A DNA stretch of 64,000 bases from positions 109,349 through 173,348 of the forward strand of contig NZ_JOEY01000018.1 of assembly GCF_000718165.1 (NCBI RefSeq), read 5' to 3'. A program made the position numbers and the translations under genes. Positions 52,195 through 61,730 of this stretch are shown one piece after another. The notes beneath the pieces were generated by a model. The model was not told the DNA's origin and made no database searches. It worked only from the letters and a program-made list of their open reading frames with translations. Source of the DNA: Streptomyces fulvoviolaceus. GTDB lineage: Bacteria > Actinomycetota > Actinomycetes > Streptomycetales > Streptomycetaceae. Every line of letters starts with the position of its first letter. The stretch's first letter is position 1.

Positions 52195-53657
52195 CCGTCA
52201 TCTACGAGATCAACACCCTTGTCTGGCTGGGCGAGTTGAGCGCACGGTACGGGCGCCGGACCACTCTGGGTGACGTTCCCGGTGAGGTCTGGGACGAGAT
52301 CGCCCTGCCGGGCATCGACACGGTCTGGCTGATGGGCGTCTGGGAGCGCAGCCCGGCCGGCCTGCACATCGCCCTGCGTGACGAGGGGCTACGGGCCTCG
52401 TTCCACGAGGCCCTGCCCGACGTCACCGAGGCGGACATCGCCGGATCCCCGTACTGCGTACGGAACTACGTCGTCGACGCGTCCCTCGGCGGACCGGAGG
52501 GACTGGCCGCCGCTCGTGCCCAACTGGCTGCGCGCGGGCTCGGGTTGATCCTCGACTACGTCCCCAACCACGTGGCCCCCGACCACCCCTGGCTCACCGC
52601 ACACCCCGACCACCTCGTCCAGGGCACCGCGGACGACCTGGCCCACGCGCCGAACGCCTTCCTCGAGGCCGGCGGACAGATCTACGCCCGTGGCCGCGAC
52701 CCGTACTTCCCGCCCTGGCCGGACGTGGTCCAGCTGAACGCCTTCAGCGACGAGCTGCGCGCGGCGACGGTGGACACCCTGGTCTCCATCGGCGACCAGG
52801 CGGACGGCGTGCGCTGCGACATGGCGATGCTGCTGATGAACGACATCTTCGCGAAGACCTGGGGAGACCGGGCGGGCAAGCTGCCCGCGGAGGACTTCTG
52901 GCCGCACGTCATTCCTCGGGTGCGCGCACACCACCCGGACCTCCTGTTCGTCGCCGAGGCGTACTGGGACCTCGAACACTCCCTCCAGGAGCAGGGCTTC
53001 GACCACTGTTACGACAAGCGGCTCTACGACCGCCTGCTCCACGAGAACGCCGACTCCGTCCGAGGCCATCTGCAGGCCGACATCGCCTACCAGCAAGGCC
53101 TTGTCCGCTTCCTGGAGAACCACGACGAACCGCGGGCCGCGGCCACCCTCCCCGGGGCGCGGGAACGCGCGGCAGCCGTGGCCGTCGCGACCCTGCCCGG
53201 TGCGACGCTCTGGCACGAGGGCCAGTTCGAGGGCCGCCGGGTGCGCCTGCCGGTCTTCCTCTCCCGCGGACCGCGGGAGCCGGCCGACGCGCCGTTGCGA
53301 GACTTCTACGGCCGTCTGCTGCCGGCCGCGGCCGCCGTACGCCGGGGCGACTGGCGGCCGCTGACGCCGACGGGCTGGCCGGACAACGACACCCACCGCA
53401 GCCTGCTCGCCTGGACCTGGACCCACGAGGACGCGCGTCACCTGGTCGTCGTCAACTACTCAGACCGCCCGGCCCAGGCACGCCTGCCCCTGCCGTGGGA
53501 CGGCCTCAGAGGCCACGAGCACCGCCTGACAGACCTGCTCACGGACGGGACGTACGACCGGCGGGGCGACGAACTGGCCGACGCGGGCCTGTTCGTGTCC
53601 CTGGAGGCCTGGCAGTGCCACGTCTTCGTCGTGAACGGTCATTCCCCGGCACCATGA
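52191..53657 (+). CDS. GH13 alpha-amylase-family enzyme
   Basis: A 488-residue GH13 protein. Region I is LDYVPNHVA, region II GVRCDMAM with nucleophile Asp210, region III FVAEAYWD with acid/base Glu256, region IV FLENHDEPR with His311-Asp312. It lacks a signal peptide, so it works in the cytoplasm. It is shorter than most and contains few loop insertions. The start is coupled to the glucosidase stop (ATGA). Substrate probably an alpha-glucoside or glucan; GH13 subfamily not assigned. Confidence 0.9.
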
Positions 53658-53775
53658 GTACGCGTTCTGTCACTTCCTGACACCGTCCGGCGGTGGTCCG
53701 GTGTTCGAGTGGTAGCGGCCGGGACGCGGGCGTACGGTCGAACGACGGACACAGCAGTGGACGGGACCGTTCATT

Positions 53776-55329
53776 ATGAGCAGCAGCCCGCAGCCGACCT
53801 CCGCACCGCAGTCCACCACCGGGGAGACCGGTGGTGGCGGAAACGCCATGGCCCTGTTGGTCATCGCGTCGTGCCAGCTCATGGTCGTGCTGGACATCAC
53901 CATCGTGAACATCGCACTGCCCGACATCCAGCGCTCCCTGGACTTCTCCACCACCAGCCTGGCCTGGGTGGTCAACGCGTACACCCTCACCTTCGGCGGT
54001 CTGCTGCTGCTCGGCGGCCGGACCGGTGACATCCTCGGCAGACGGCGGATGTTCGTCTTCGGCGTGCTGCTCTTCGTACTCGCCTCCCTGCTCGGCGGGC
54101 TCGCCCAGAACGAGGCCCAACTCCTCGCCGCACGGGCCCTCCAGGGCGTCGGCGGCGCCATCGCGTCCCCGACCGCCCTCTCCCTGGTCAGTACGACCTT
54201 TCGCGAAGGCCCCGAGCGGAACCGGGCCTTCGGTGTCTTCGCCGCGGTCTCGGCGGGCGGCGGCGCGATCGGACTGCTCGCGGGCGGGATCCTCGTCGAG
54301 TGGCTGAACTGGCGGTGGGTGCTCTTCGTCAACGTCCCGATCGGACTGCTCATCGCCCTCGCCACGCCCCGCTGGATCAAGGAGTCCGAACGCCATCCGG
54401 GCAGCTTCGACATCACCGGCGCACTGACCTCCACCGTGGGCATGGTCCTGCTGGTGTACGGGTTCATCCGGGCCGCACAGGAAGGCTGGCGGGACGCGCT
54501 CACGCTGGCCTCGTTCGCCGCGGCCGTCGTCATCCTCACGGGGTTCATCCTCGTGGAGCGGCGCTCCCGGCAGCCGATCACACCGCTGCACATGTTCGCC
54601 GACCGTAACCGCGCGGGCACCTACGGAATCATGCTCTGTCTCGCCGCCGCGATCTTCGGCATGTTCTTCTTCCTCACCCTCTTCACGCAGAACGTGCTGG
54701 ACTTCAGCCCGCTGGCAACCGGGTTCGCCTTCCTGCCGGTCAGCGCGGTCATCGCGATCGGCGCCGGGCTGGCCTCGAAGTTCCTGCCCAGGTACGGCCC
54801 CAAGCCCTTCATGGTGGTGGGCGCGATCCTCGCCGCAGCGGGGCTGGCCTGGCTGACCCTGACCGACGTCCACTCGACCTACGCGGGCAGTGTCCTCGGC
54901 CCGATTCTCGTCTTCAGCCTGGGCATGGGCATGGAGTTCGTCTCGCTCACTCTGATGGCGCTCTCCAACGTCTCCACCGAGGAGACCGGCGCGGCCTCCG
55001 GACTCCTCAACGCCACCCAGCAGGTGGGCGGTTCACTTGGGCTGTCCATCCTGGTCACGATGTTCGGCACGGCCAGCACCAACGAGTTCGAGAAGCAGCT
55101 CCCGCTCTTCCAGTCCCAGGCCACCCCGGCCGAGCGTCTGCAGTTCGAACGCACCGGGCAACTCCCCGGGCGCTGGGGCGACGAGGTCCTCACCGCCGGG
55201 GTGTCGGCCGCCTTCGTCATGGCGGCGATCTTCACTTTGGTGGCCGCGCTGATCGCCGTCGTGGTCATCCAGGTCCGCCCCTCCGACCTGGAACGCCTCA
55301 AGGGTGGGACGGGCCCGGGTCCGGTCTGA
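53776..55329 (+). CDS. MFS drug-efflux-type transporter (DHA2, 14 helices)
   Basis: A 517-residue EmrB/QacA-type exporter. Motifs: MVVLDITIVNIALPDIQRSL in helix 1, motif A GGRTGDILGRRRMF, motif C-like GGGAIGLLAGGILVEWLNWRW, and 14 hydrophobic segments in all. It is likely to export a toxic compound or antibiotic by proton antiport. No clear ribosome binding site precedes the ATG. Only one base separates its stop from that of the convergent LuxR-type gene. Confidence 0.93.
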   Translation: MSSSPQPTSAPQSTTGETGGGGNAMALLVIASCQLMVVLDITIVNIALPDIQRSLDFSTTSLAWVVNAYTLTFGGLLLLGGRTGDILGRRRMFVFGVLLFVLASLLGGLAQNEAQLLAARALQGVGGAIASPTALSLVSTTFREGPERNRAFGVFAAVSAGGGAIGLLAGGILVEWLNWRWVLFVNVPIGLLIALATPRWIKESERHPGSFDITGALTSTVGMVLLVYGFIRAAQEGWRDALTLASFAAAVVILTGFILVERRSRQPITPLHMFADRNRAGTYGIMLCLAAAIFGMFFFLTLFTQNVLDFSPLATGFAFLPVSAVIAIGAGLASKFLPRYGPKPFMVVGAILAAAGLAWLTLTDVHSTYAGSVLGPILVFSLGMGMEFVSLTLMALSNVSTEETGAASGLLNATQQVGGSLGLSILVTMFGTASTNEFEKQLPLFQSQATPAERLQFERTGQLPGRWGDEVLTAGVSAAFVMAAIFTLVAALIAVVVIQVRPSDLERLKGGTGPGPV

Positions 55330-55330
55330 G

Positions 55331-56116
55331 TCAGACCCCGCTCGGCTCGTGGAGAGCCGGGACCAGGCCGAGCCGTTGGGCCCGGAGCACCGTGCTGATC
55401 CGGTCGTGTGTGCCGAGCTTGCGGTAGATGTTCGCGATGTGCTTGTGGACCGTACGCTCGGAGATGCCCAGGCGGCGGCCGATGGATACGGCGGTCAGGG
55501 CGTCGCTGAGCAGGAGCAGCACGGTCGTCTCCCGGGGCGTGAGCTCGGGAGCCGGCCCGTCGGAAGTGTGAGGCGCACGCAACTGCCGCCAGCGTTCAAG
55601 AAGCTGACGCTGCTGCTCGACGGCTGCCAGCAGGGGCTGGAACTGCTGCGCGAGGCGCATCTCGTCGTCGCTGAAATCCCGACCGGAGCGGTACACGAGG
55701 CACCCGGTGATCGGCGCGGTCGACTGCGGCAGCGGAATGCCCAGCACGTGGTCCACGTCCAGGATGTCGTCGATGAGCCGTGCGGTAGGGCTCGCCGACC
55801 ATGAACGACCGGCCACCCGGCGGGCCGTGACCGGTGCCCGGTCCGGAGAGTTCGCGTAATGCTCCGCCAGCGGATACCCCGCGCGCAGCAGGCTCGCGGC
55901 CTCGTCCCCGAGTACGGTGAACTCCGCGGCCACGCCCGGCGACAGACCGAGCGCGCCCTCGCTCTCGTCCCAGTTGTCCAGCTTGTAGATCAGGGCCTCG
56001 CCGCCGCACAGCTCCGGCAGCGCGCTCGCCAGCAGCGGCCACAGCTGCTCGGGGTCACGTTCGTGGAGTGCGGCGACGGCGACCGAGAGCATGCGCTCAT
56101 ACGCAGTTGTACCCAT
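55331..56116 (-). CDS. LuxR-family transcriptional regulator
   Basis: A 261-residue regulator. The N-terminal 175 residues form a GAF-like or uncharacterised sensory domain with the strand WDESEGALGLSPGVAAEF and a later LGIPLPQSTAPITGCLVYRSGRDF. The C-terminus is a LuxR helix-turn-helix: ELTPRETTVLLLLSD, ALTAVSIGRRLGISERTVHKHI, then ANIYRKLGTHDR. It is not a response regulator, since no receiver domain is present. It stands convergent to the exporter, one base away, so a link between the two is possible but not shown. Confidence 0.88.
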   Translation of the reverse strand: MGTTAYERMLSVAVAALHERDPEQLWPLLASALPELCGGEALIYKLDNWDESEGALGLSPGVAAEFTVLGDEAASLLRAGYPLAEHYANSPDRAPVTARRVAGRSWSASPTARLIDDILDVDHVLGIPLPQSTAPITGCLVYRSGRDFSDDEMRLAQQFQPLLAAVEQQRQLLERWRQLRAPHTSDGPAPELTPRETTVLLLLSDALTAVSIGRRLGISERTVHKHIANIYRKLGTHDRISTVLRAQRLGLVPALHEPSGV

Positions 56117-56262
56117 ACCGGAGCAGCCCCTCGCTGACCCACACTTCAACCGAGCAACATCGACGTTCTCGTATTACTCCAGCACATTGAAGTCCGGCGG
56201 GCCGACGTGGGGGAGGGGTGGGGCCGCCGGCGCGGGGGACCGGCGGCCTTCATCTGCCCGGC

Positions 56263-59241
56263 CTACTGGTCGGGCGCCTCCAGGCTCGTGCCCGGATCGG
56301 GGTCCGGATTGAACACCGGGTGGAAGCTTTCCGGCGGCGCGAGGTAACTGACGGGCAGCCCGCCGGTGTCGACGACGATCTGGTCGACGGCGATCGCCGG
56401 GTCCACCATGAAGATCCGCAGCACGTGCTCACCGGCCTCGGCGACGGTCACGGTCGCGGTCAGCTTCTCGATCCCGTCCTCCACTTGGCGTGCCCAGGCA
56501 TCCCCTCGGTTGCCGGTCGCGACAGACTGACCCGACAGCACGGTGACCGGCTGGTCGTCGAGGGCGACGGCCACCCGACGGTAGCCGCGCTCGTCGAGCG
56601 ACGGCAGCCGGAACACGGTGACGGGGAAGGTTCCGGCGGTGGTGAAGCGCACCCGGTACCTCAGCTCGGGCGCGCGGGACGCGAAGTCGGCGGTGATCGA
56701 AGCCGCCGTAGAAGGAACCGCCTCAACTGCGCCCGTACGGCGACCCAGCCCGCGTACGGCCCGCCAGCGGCCACCGCCGCGTGCCACCCGCTGGTCGGCG
56801 TGCCCGGCGTCGATCGACACATACCCGTTGGCCTCGACGAAGCCTCGGGCTCGACTGCGCCCGCGCTCACCGTCGTTGACCACGCGCAACGGCACCTCGA
56901 CACGTTGCCCGGAACCCGTGAAGGAGACCACGGCGTCCTGCGTGCCCTCCGGAACGCGGGCCCAGTCGACCTCCACCCACACCCGCTTCTGCTCCGTGAG
57001 TGAGCCGCCGGTCGTGCTCAGCAGTACCCAGGGCTGACCGGCCTCTGCGGCCCAATCCACGCTCAGGAAACCGGTGTTGAAGACGTCGATGAAACGCCGG
57101 TCCTGCGTGTAGGAGGAGAAGGACAGCGGCCGGGCGGTCCCTGTCTCGTTTCCCTCGGCCGCCACGCCCAGCCCGGAGGTCTCCTGCCGGGCGATCCGCG
57201 TGACAGCGGGGCGACCCGGTGCCTTCGGGATCTGGGAGGGGTACGGATTGATGAATCCGTCCCATTTGCCGCCCGCCACCTCGGTGTTGTACCGCTTGGT
57301 GATCGCCACCTCCGCCGCATGCGCGGCCTCCGCGAGGTCGGCGAAGCGGTTGGTCCCGGCGCCGCGGCCCTGCCGGACGGCGAGCGCGTTGCGGTCCGCC
57401 CAGTAGTACTTCAGGTGCATCAAGTATGCGCCGTGCACCGGGTATTCGATCAGTTCGTAGAAGGCGTCCCGGTAGGCCTCGGGCAGCTCGGCGCCCACCG
57501 CCCGGACGTGCTGGAGCAGTCGGTCGTAGGCCGCCATCCGGCGTCCCGCCTCGTCGCCGTGGTGGATCACGGAGACGATGCCAGTGCCGATGAACTCCGG
57601 GCGCAGCTCGGCGGTGAGGCGGTAGTACTCGGTCCGGATCGACGCGATCTCCCGGCCGTGGCGCCGCCCGAACTGCCGCCCGGCCCACTCGGCCAGGAAG
57701 TCTTCGACCTCGTCGGCCTCCCACCGGTCCACGTCCCAGGCCATGTCCATCGCGAAGGACAGCCCGGTCTCGATCGACTTGACGTCACCGACGTTGAAGA
57801 TCCACATCCGGTCGGTGCCGTGCTCGTACACCCGCCGTAACTCCTGCCAGACCTTGGCGAGTTGGGTGGTGTCCAGCCACAGGTAGCTCTTGGGGCGGCC
57901 CCAGTAGGAGAGGTGGTAGTAGATCCCGTTGCCGCCGGAGCGCGCACGCTCCGCCGCGTTCGGCAGCTGGCGCATGTTGCCGTGGTTGTCGTCCGGCCAG
58001 ATCAGCGTGACGTCGTCGGGGACCTGGACGCCCGCGTTGTACAGCTCCAGGACCTCCTTGTACGGGATGAAGATCTGCGGCTCGGCCGCGGCACCGACCT
58101 CCTCGGCCAGGATCCGGCGCTGGTCGGCGATGATGTCGTTCATCACCACGACCTTCTCGGGGATCGTGGTGGCGTACTTCGTTTCCAGCGCGCTGTCGTG
58201 CAGGCCGCGCATGCCGAGCGTCCAGCTGCCCTCGTAGGCTGCGTTCTGTCTCGCCCGGGCCCTCCAGTAGTCGGAGATGACGGCGGGGTTCACCGTGTAG
58301 TCGTAGACCGGCAGGCTGCCGTCGGCGTTCGGGTGCTCCTCGGCCCACGGCGCCCACTCGTGGACACCGTTGCGCAACAGGGCCTCGGGGTGGCTGGAGC
58401 CGACGACGATGCCGTACTGGTCGGCGAGTTCGGGGTTCTCCCGGTACTTGTTGAAGAAGTCGGAGTACGGGTGCATGGCCGGCCACAGGTAGTTGGCCTT
58501 GAGACGCAGCAGGAGCTCGAAGACCCGCTTGTACGTCTCGGGGCCGATGTTCTTGTCCGGCTCCTGGGTGCGGTGGGACCAAGTGGTCAGGTTCTGCTCG
58601 TCGTTGATGAAGATGCCGCGGTAACGGACCGACGGCTCTTGGCGCTTGAACGGCCCCGCGGGCACCGTCACGGTGTCGCGGCGCTCGACCGGGACGTCGG
58701 CCCACCAGTACCAGGGGGAGACGCCGATGCGCTCCGAGGTGTCGTAGATGCCGTAGATCGTGCCGCGCCGGTCGCTTCCCGCGATGACCAGGGCGCGGTC
58801 CACCCCGGGTACCGGACGGTCGACTGTCTGGGTCACCGACGCCTCCCAACGGCCCTTCACGCGCGAGACGTCCAGACGCCCCTGCGCGACGAGCCGGTCG
58901 ATGACCGGGCTCGCACCGATGGTGCCCACCAGGACCAGCAGCGCGGCGCTCTCCGGCAGGGTGTGCAGCAGCGACGGTCTCGCTCCGCCGACCCGCTCGA
59001 TGTCGGCCTGGAGGTCGCCTGCCGCGCGGATCACGGCGGGGTCGTCCGCCGCGTCCACGAACACGTCGACCGCGGTGCCGGCCTGCACCAGTGGGAAGTC
59101 GGGCCGGTCCTCCGCGGCGGCGTGGGCGGTCGTCGGGAGGAGGCCGGGGAGTAACGGGGCCACTCCGACGGCGGCCAATCCCCGGAGGAACGACTTGCGG
59201 GTCCATGGCTGCGACGGGCCCTGCTGTTCGTGGTGCGGCAC
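56263..59241 (-). CDS. Secreted GH115-type xylan alpha-1,2-glucuronidase
   Basis: A 992-residue secreted protein. The start is a GTG with GGGAG upstream. The signal peptide has a TRKSFLRGLAAVGVAPLLPG stretch followed by AHA, of twin-arginine type but with Arg-Lys in place of Arg-Arg. The GH115 family shows in GTIYGIYDTSERIGVSPWYW, ALLRNGVHEWAPWAEEHPNADG, LIWPDDNHGNMRQLPN and YHLSYWGRPKSYLW. GH115 enzymes remove glucuronic acid or 4-O-methylglucuronic acid from xylan. A beta-sandwich C-terminal region of about 300 residues follows. A perfect LacI-type palindrome lies upstream. It fits the uronic/aldaric-acid genes at 61731-63886. Confidence 0.92.
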   Translation of the reverse strand: MPHHEQQGPSQPWTRKSFLRGLAAVGVAPLLPGLLPTTAHAAAEDRPDFPLVQAGTAVDVFVDAADDPAVIRAAGDLQADIERVGGARPSLLHTLPESAALLVLVGTIGASPVIDRLVAQGRLDVSRVKGRWEASVTQTVDRPVPGVDRALVIAGSDRRGTIYGIYDTSERIGVSPWYWWADVPVERRDTVTVPAGPFKRQEPSVRYRGIFINDEQNLTTWSHRTQEPDKNIGPETYKRVFELLLRLKANYLWPAMHPYSDFFNKYRENPELADQYGIVVGSSHPEALLRNGVHEWAPWAEEHPNADGSLPVYDYTVNPAVISDYWRARARQNAAYEGSWTLGMRGLHDSALETKYATTIPEKVVVMNDIIADQRRILAEEVGAAAEPQIFIPYKEVLELYNAGVQVPDDVTLIWPDDNHGNMRQLPNAAERARSGGNGIYYHLSYWGRPKSYLWLDTTQLAKVWQELRRVYEHGTDRMWIFNVGDVKSIETGLSFAMDMAWDVDRWEADEVEDFLAEWAGRQFGRRHGREIASIRTEYYRLTAELRPEFIGTGIVSVIHHGDEAGRRMAAYDRLLQHVRAVGAELPEAYRDAFYELIEYPVHGAYLMHLKYYWADRNALAVRQGRGAGTNRFADLAEAAHAAEVAITKRYNTEVAGGKWDGFINPYPSQIPKAPGRPAVTRIARQETSGLGVAAEGNETGTARPLSFSSYTQDRRFIDVFNTGFLSVDWAAEAGQPWVLLSTTGGSLTEQKRVWVEVDWARVPEGTQDAVVSFTGSGQRVEVPLRVVNDGERGRSRARGFVEANGYVSIDAGHADQRVARGGGRWRAVRGLGRRTGAVEAVPSTAASITADFASRAPELRYRVRFTTAGTFPVTVFRLPSLDERGYRRVAVALDDQPVTVLSGQSVATGNRGDAWARQVEDGIEKLTATVTVAEAGEHVLRIFMVDPAIAVDQIVVDTGGLPVSYLAPPESFHPVFNPDPDPGTSLEAPDQ

Positions 59242-59276
59242 GAGACGCTCCCTCTGCGGGTTGGCATGGTCAGGCC

Positions 59277-59290
59277 AGAAAGCGCTTTCT
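59277..59290. promoter_or_regulatory. Palindrome AGAAAGCGCTTTCT, probable LacI-family operator
   Basis: A perfect 14-bp palindrome AGAAAGCGCTTTCT with the central CG and AAAGCGCTTT core common to LacI-family operators. It is 36 bp upstream of the GH115 start on the minus strand. No LacI-family gene is in the window, so the regulator is encoded elsewhere. Confidence 0.75.
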
Positions 59291-59343
59291 CGCCGACCCT
59301 AGGGGAGGCCTTCCCGGGGCGTCCAGACTCGTGCGCCGGGGAC

Positions 59344-60402
59344 TCAGCTCACCTTCCGCTGCCCCCGCCACGCCTCGTAGTGATCGAGGACGGTCTCCTC
59401 GACCGGGCGGTAGGTGAGGCCCAGTTCGTGCACGCTCCTGCTGTTGTCCACCCGGAAGCGGATGCCGAGGTGCTTGCGGATGTAGTCCTGGGTGAGACCG
59501 AAGGCCGGGCCCAGGATGCGTACCGGCCAGTGGGGGAGCGCGGTGCGCGGGATGCGGAGACCGCGGGGGTACCGGGCCCGGATGATGCGCGCCATGTCGT
59601 GGAAGGACGTCATCGTCTCGGCCGCGAGGATGTAACGCCCCTTCGCGTCGGGGTTCTCCGCGGCCGCGATGTGCGCGTCGGCCACGTCCCGTACGTCCAC
59701 CGTCGTGAAGCTGAAGTCCGGGGCGCCGTAGAAGAAGTAGCCCTTGAAGAGCTCCTCCAGCAGGAACAGGCTGCCGGACTCCGAGGCGGGCGCGAGCGAA
59801 GGGCCGAGGATCAGGCCGGGGTTGACGGACACCATGCGCCAGCGGTCCTGGGCTGCCTCCGCGTCCCAGGCCGCTCGCTCCGCGACCGTCTTGGCGTAGT
59901 GGTACGGGTTGTTCGCCACCGTGCTCGTGGTGTTGAAGTACCTCTCCGACAGCACGCGGTCGTCCATGTCGTCGACGTCGGCGTAGTCGCCGAAGATGGC
60001 GCCGACGGTGGACGTGAACACGAGCTTGTCCACGGTCGGCGTCCGCTCCACGCTCCCCAGGACGTTGCGGGTGCCGAGCAGCGCCGGGTCGACCATGTCC
60101 TTCTGGCCGTCCTTGATCTTCTCCGGCATGAAGAACGGGGACGCCACGTGGAAGACGATCCGGCAGCCCTCCAGCGCCTCGTCGAAGGAGCCCTCGGTGA
60201 GCAAGTCGGCCTCGAACAACGTCAGTCGGCCGGGGAACTCCTCCTGCATCTCCCGCAGCGGCCGCACCTTCGTCGTGTGCGCGAGGCTGCGCACGGTGGT
60301 GTGCACCCGATAGCCGCGCTCCAGCAGCCGCCGGACCAGATGACTGCCGACGAAGCCGCTGCCGCCGGTCACCACAACGGGCAACTCCCCGCCTCCACCC
60401 AT
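59344..60402 (-). CDS. NAD-dependent epimerase/dehydratase (dihydroflavonol-reductase-like SDR)
   Basis: A 352-residue extended short-chain dehydrogenase. Cofactor motif VVVTGGSGFVGSHLVRRLLERG, active-site Ser in FTSTVGAIFG and the YHYAK catalytic Tyr-Lys. The middle part VASPFFMPEKIKDGQKDMVDPALLGTRNVL and VNPGLILGPSLAPASESGSL are typical of the dihydroflavonol-4-reductase/cinnamoyl-CoA reductase-like branch. It reduces a ketone or aldehyde of unknown identity. It stands alone. Confidence 0.88.
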   Translation of the reverse strand: MGGGGELPVVVTGGSGFVGSHLVRRLLERGYRVHTTVRSLAHTTKVRPLREMQEEFPGRLTLFEADLLTEGSFDEALEGCRIVFHVASPFFMPEKIKDGQKDMVDPALLGTRNVLGSVERTPTVDKLVFTSTVGAIFGDYADVDDMDDRVLSERYFNTTSTVANNPYHYAKTVAERAAWDAEAAQDRWRMVSVNPGLILGPSLAPASESGSLFLLEELFKGYFFYGAPDFSFTTVDVRDVADAHIAAAENPDAKGRYILAAETMTSFHDMARIIRARYPRGLRIPRTALPHWPVRILGPAFGLTQDYIRKHLGIRFRVDNSRSVHELGLTYRPVEETVLDHYEAWRGQRKVS

Positions 60403-60551
60403 GACGTCACTCCTCCATCCGGGGCACCGTTCCCCTCCGAGGGCGCGAAGATCCGCGCGCCGGGGTCAGCGTGGCGCATGCCCCGGCCGGAAGGGAACAC
60501 GGAATCGGAGTGACATCGTGGAGCCCACGGTTCTGACGAACTCACGGTTCC

Positions 60552-61205
60552 TCAGGGATGCGCCAGCGGTTCCTCCCCGCCCTGGTCGAGCCGGAACGGC
60601 GGATACTCGTCGGTCAGGAGGGCCGCGTAGGCGGCCACGCGCAGCGTCCAGCGGTTGAGCCCGATCACGAGGTCGAAGATGCCGCGCGGGTACTGCCCGG
60701 TGAAGAGCAGGGAGACCCCGGCGAACAGGGCCAACAGGCCGGTGAGCGCACGGATACCGCCTCCCGCGAGGTTCAGGATCAGGTAGTGCGGGATGGCCAG
60801 GAGCCACCACTTCACCAGGACGAGTCCGCGGGACAGTTGCTCGGGATAGGACACGTCCCAATGGGTGGGGTAGTCGGGGACGTCGGCGAGGGTGAACGGG
60901 GGATAGCGGTCGGTGCCGAGAGCGGCGTACGTGTAGTAGTCCACCCGCCAGCTCCAGCGCAGCACGCCGACGGTGAAGTCGAACAGGGGGCGCGGGTAGC
61001 GGCCGGTGAAGAGGATCGCGAAGAACGCCACCACGCTCACCACCAGGACGCCGACCCAGAGGAGGACCAGGACGACGAAGTGGAGGAGCGCCAGCAGCCA
61101 CTTCACCAGCCACAGCCAGCGGGAGAGCCCGGGGTCCAGCTGGGCGGTGAGCCGTGCGGGGTAGGGCGTGAACTGTGCTTCCGTGCTCGGGGTTTGAGTG
61201 GTCAT
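60552..61205 (-). CDS. DUF4389 membrane protein
   Basis: A 217-residue membrane protein of the DUF4389 family. It contains two similar halves: LVKWLLALLHFVVLVLLWVG...ILFTGRYPRPLFDFTVGVLRW and LVKWWLLAIPHYLILNLAG...LLFTGQYPRGIFDLVIGLNRW, each followed by TDRYPPF or TDEYPPF. The helices and the FTGxYP motif define the family. Function unknown. It is single, with a starting ATG and a long upstream gap. Confidence 0.92.
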   Translation of the reverse strand: MTTQTPSTEAQFTPYPARLTAQLDPGLSRWLWLVKWLLALLHFVVLVLLWVGVLVVSVVAFFAILFTGRYPRPLFDFTVGVLRWSWRVDYYTYAALGTDRYPPFTLADVPDYPTHWDVSYPEQLSRGLVLVKWWLLAIPHYLILNLAGGGIRALTGLLALFAGVSLLFTGQYPRGIFDLVIGLNRWTLRVAAYAALLTDEYPPFRLDQGGEEPLAHP

Positions 61206-61672
61206 GCCTCCGGTCCTTTCAAGCCGAGGTGCGAGGCGGCCGGGATACCGGTTGAGGTTGGCAACTGATGGCCGTGGAGTGTGTATGAGGTCGAGTTAGC
61301 TCGATCGTGTGATCGTCGGCTTCCGGCCTTGCGGCGCCTTGGGCCGTGCGGGTTAACGTGATTGTGCGATCTGGGACGCCGGGTATGGCGCCAGTGTGCG
61401 GAGCCCCTGCTCCACCGGAGTGATGGTTCAGGGCTTCTCCGTCGCCCTCTGGCCGTACCCACCCGGCCAGGTCGCGCAGAGAACTGGCCTCCCGGGATCG
61501 GACCGCGCACAGGATGCGTGTCGCCGCCCCGGGGTCGAGTACGCCGGGGATCAGTGCGCTCAAGACCGTTCGGGGCGTGCGGCTGGATGGGGCTCACTCC
61601 TGCCCAGTCTTCAGGAACGGTGACTCGGATCCAGTGTGGACCGTGCACGCCCCTGCTCCCAGGGGATGAGAC
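61206..61672. other. 467-bp stretch with no recognisable gene
   Basis: No reading frame here has a recognisable motif or a good ribosome binding site. Visible items are a small hairpin CCCCTG-CTCC-CAGGGG (61650-61665) and CGATC-type inverted repeats near 61300 that may belong to the promoter of the DUF4389 gene. The remaining part could be a decayed gene. Confidence 0.6.
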
Positions 61673-61706
61673 AGACAAGGCGCCCGGATGTCCGGGCGCC
61701 TTGTCT
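61673..61706 (-). terminator. Strong hairpin terminator after gudD
   Basis: A perfect 15-bp stem with a four-base loop ATGT: the left arm begins AGACAAGGCGCCCGG and the right arm is its exact complement. It lies 24 bp after the gudD stop on the minus strand. No strong T run follows, as is usual in high-GC actinobacteria. Confidence 0.8.
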
Positions 61707-61730
61707 CGGGCTTGTCTCAGGAGGCTCCTG

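Noticed and set aside
53681..53695. Small hairpin CACCG-5-CGGTG after the GH13 gene as a terminator
   Set aside because: The five-pair stem is too weak to call in this GC-rich DNA; it may be chance.
61219..61563. A 114-codon minus-strand frame in the gap upstream of the DUF4389 gene
   Set aside because: No recognisable motif, no good ribosome binding site, and the composition fits non-coding or decayed DNA.
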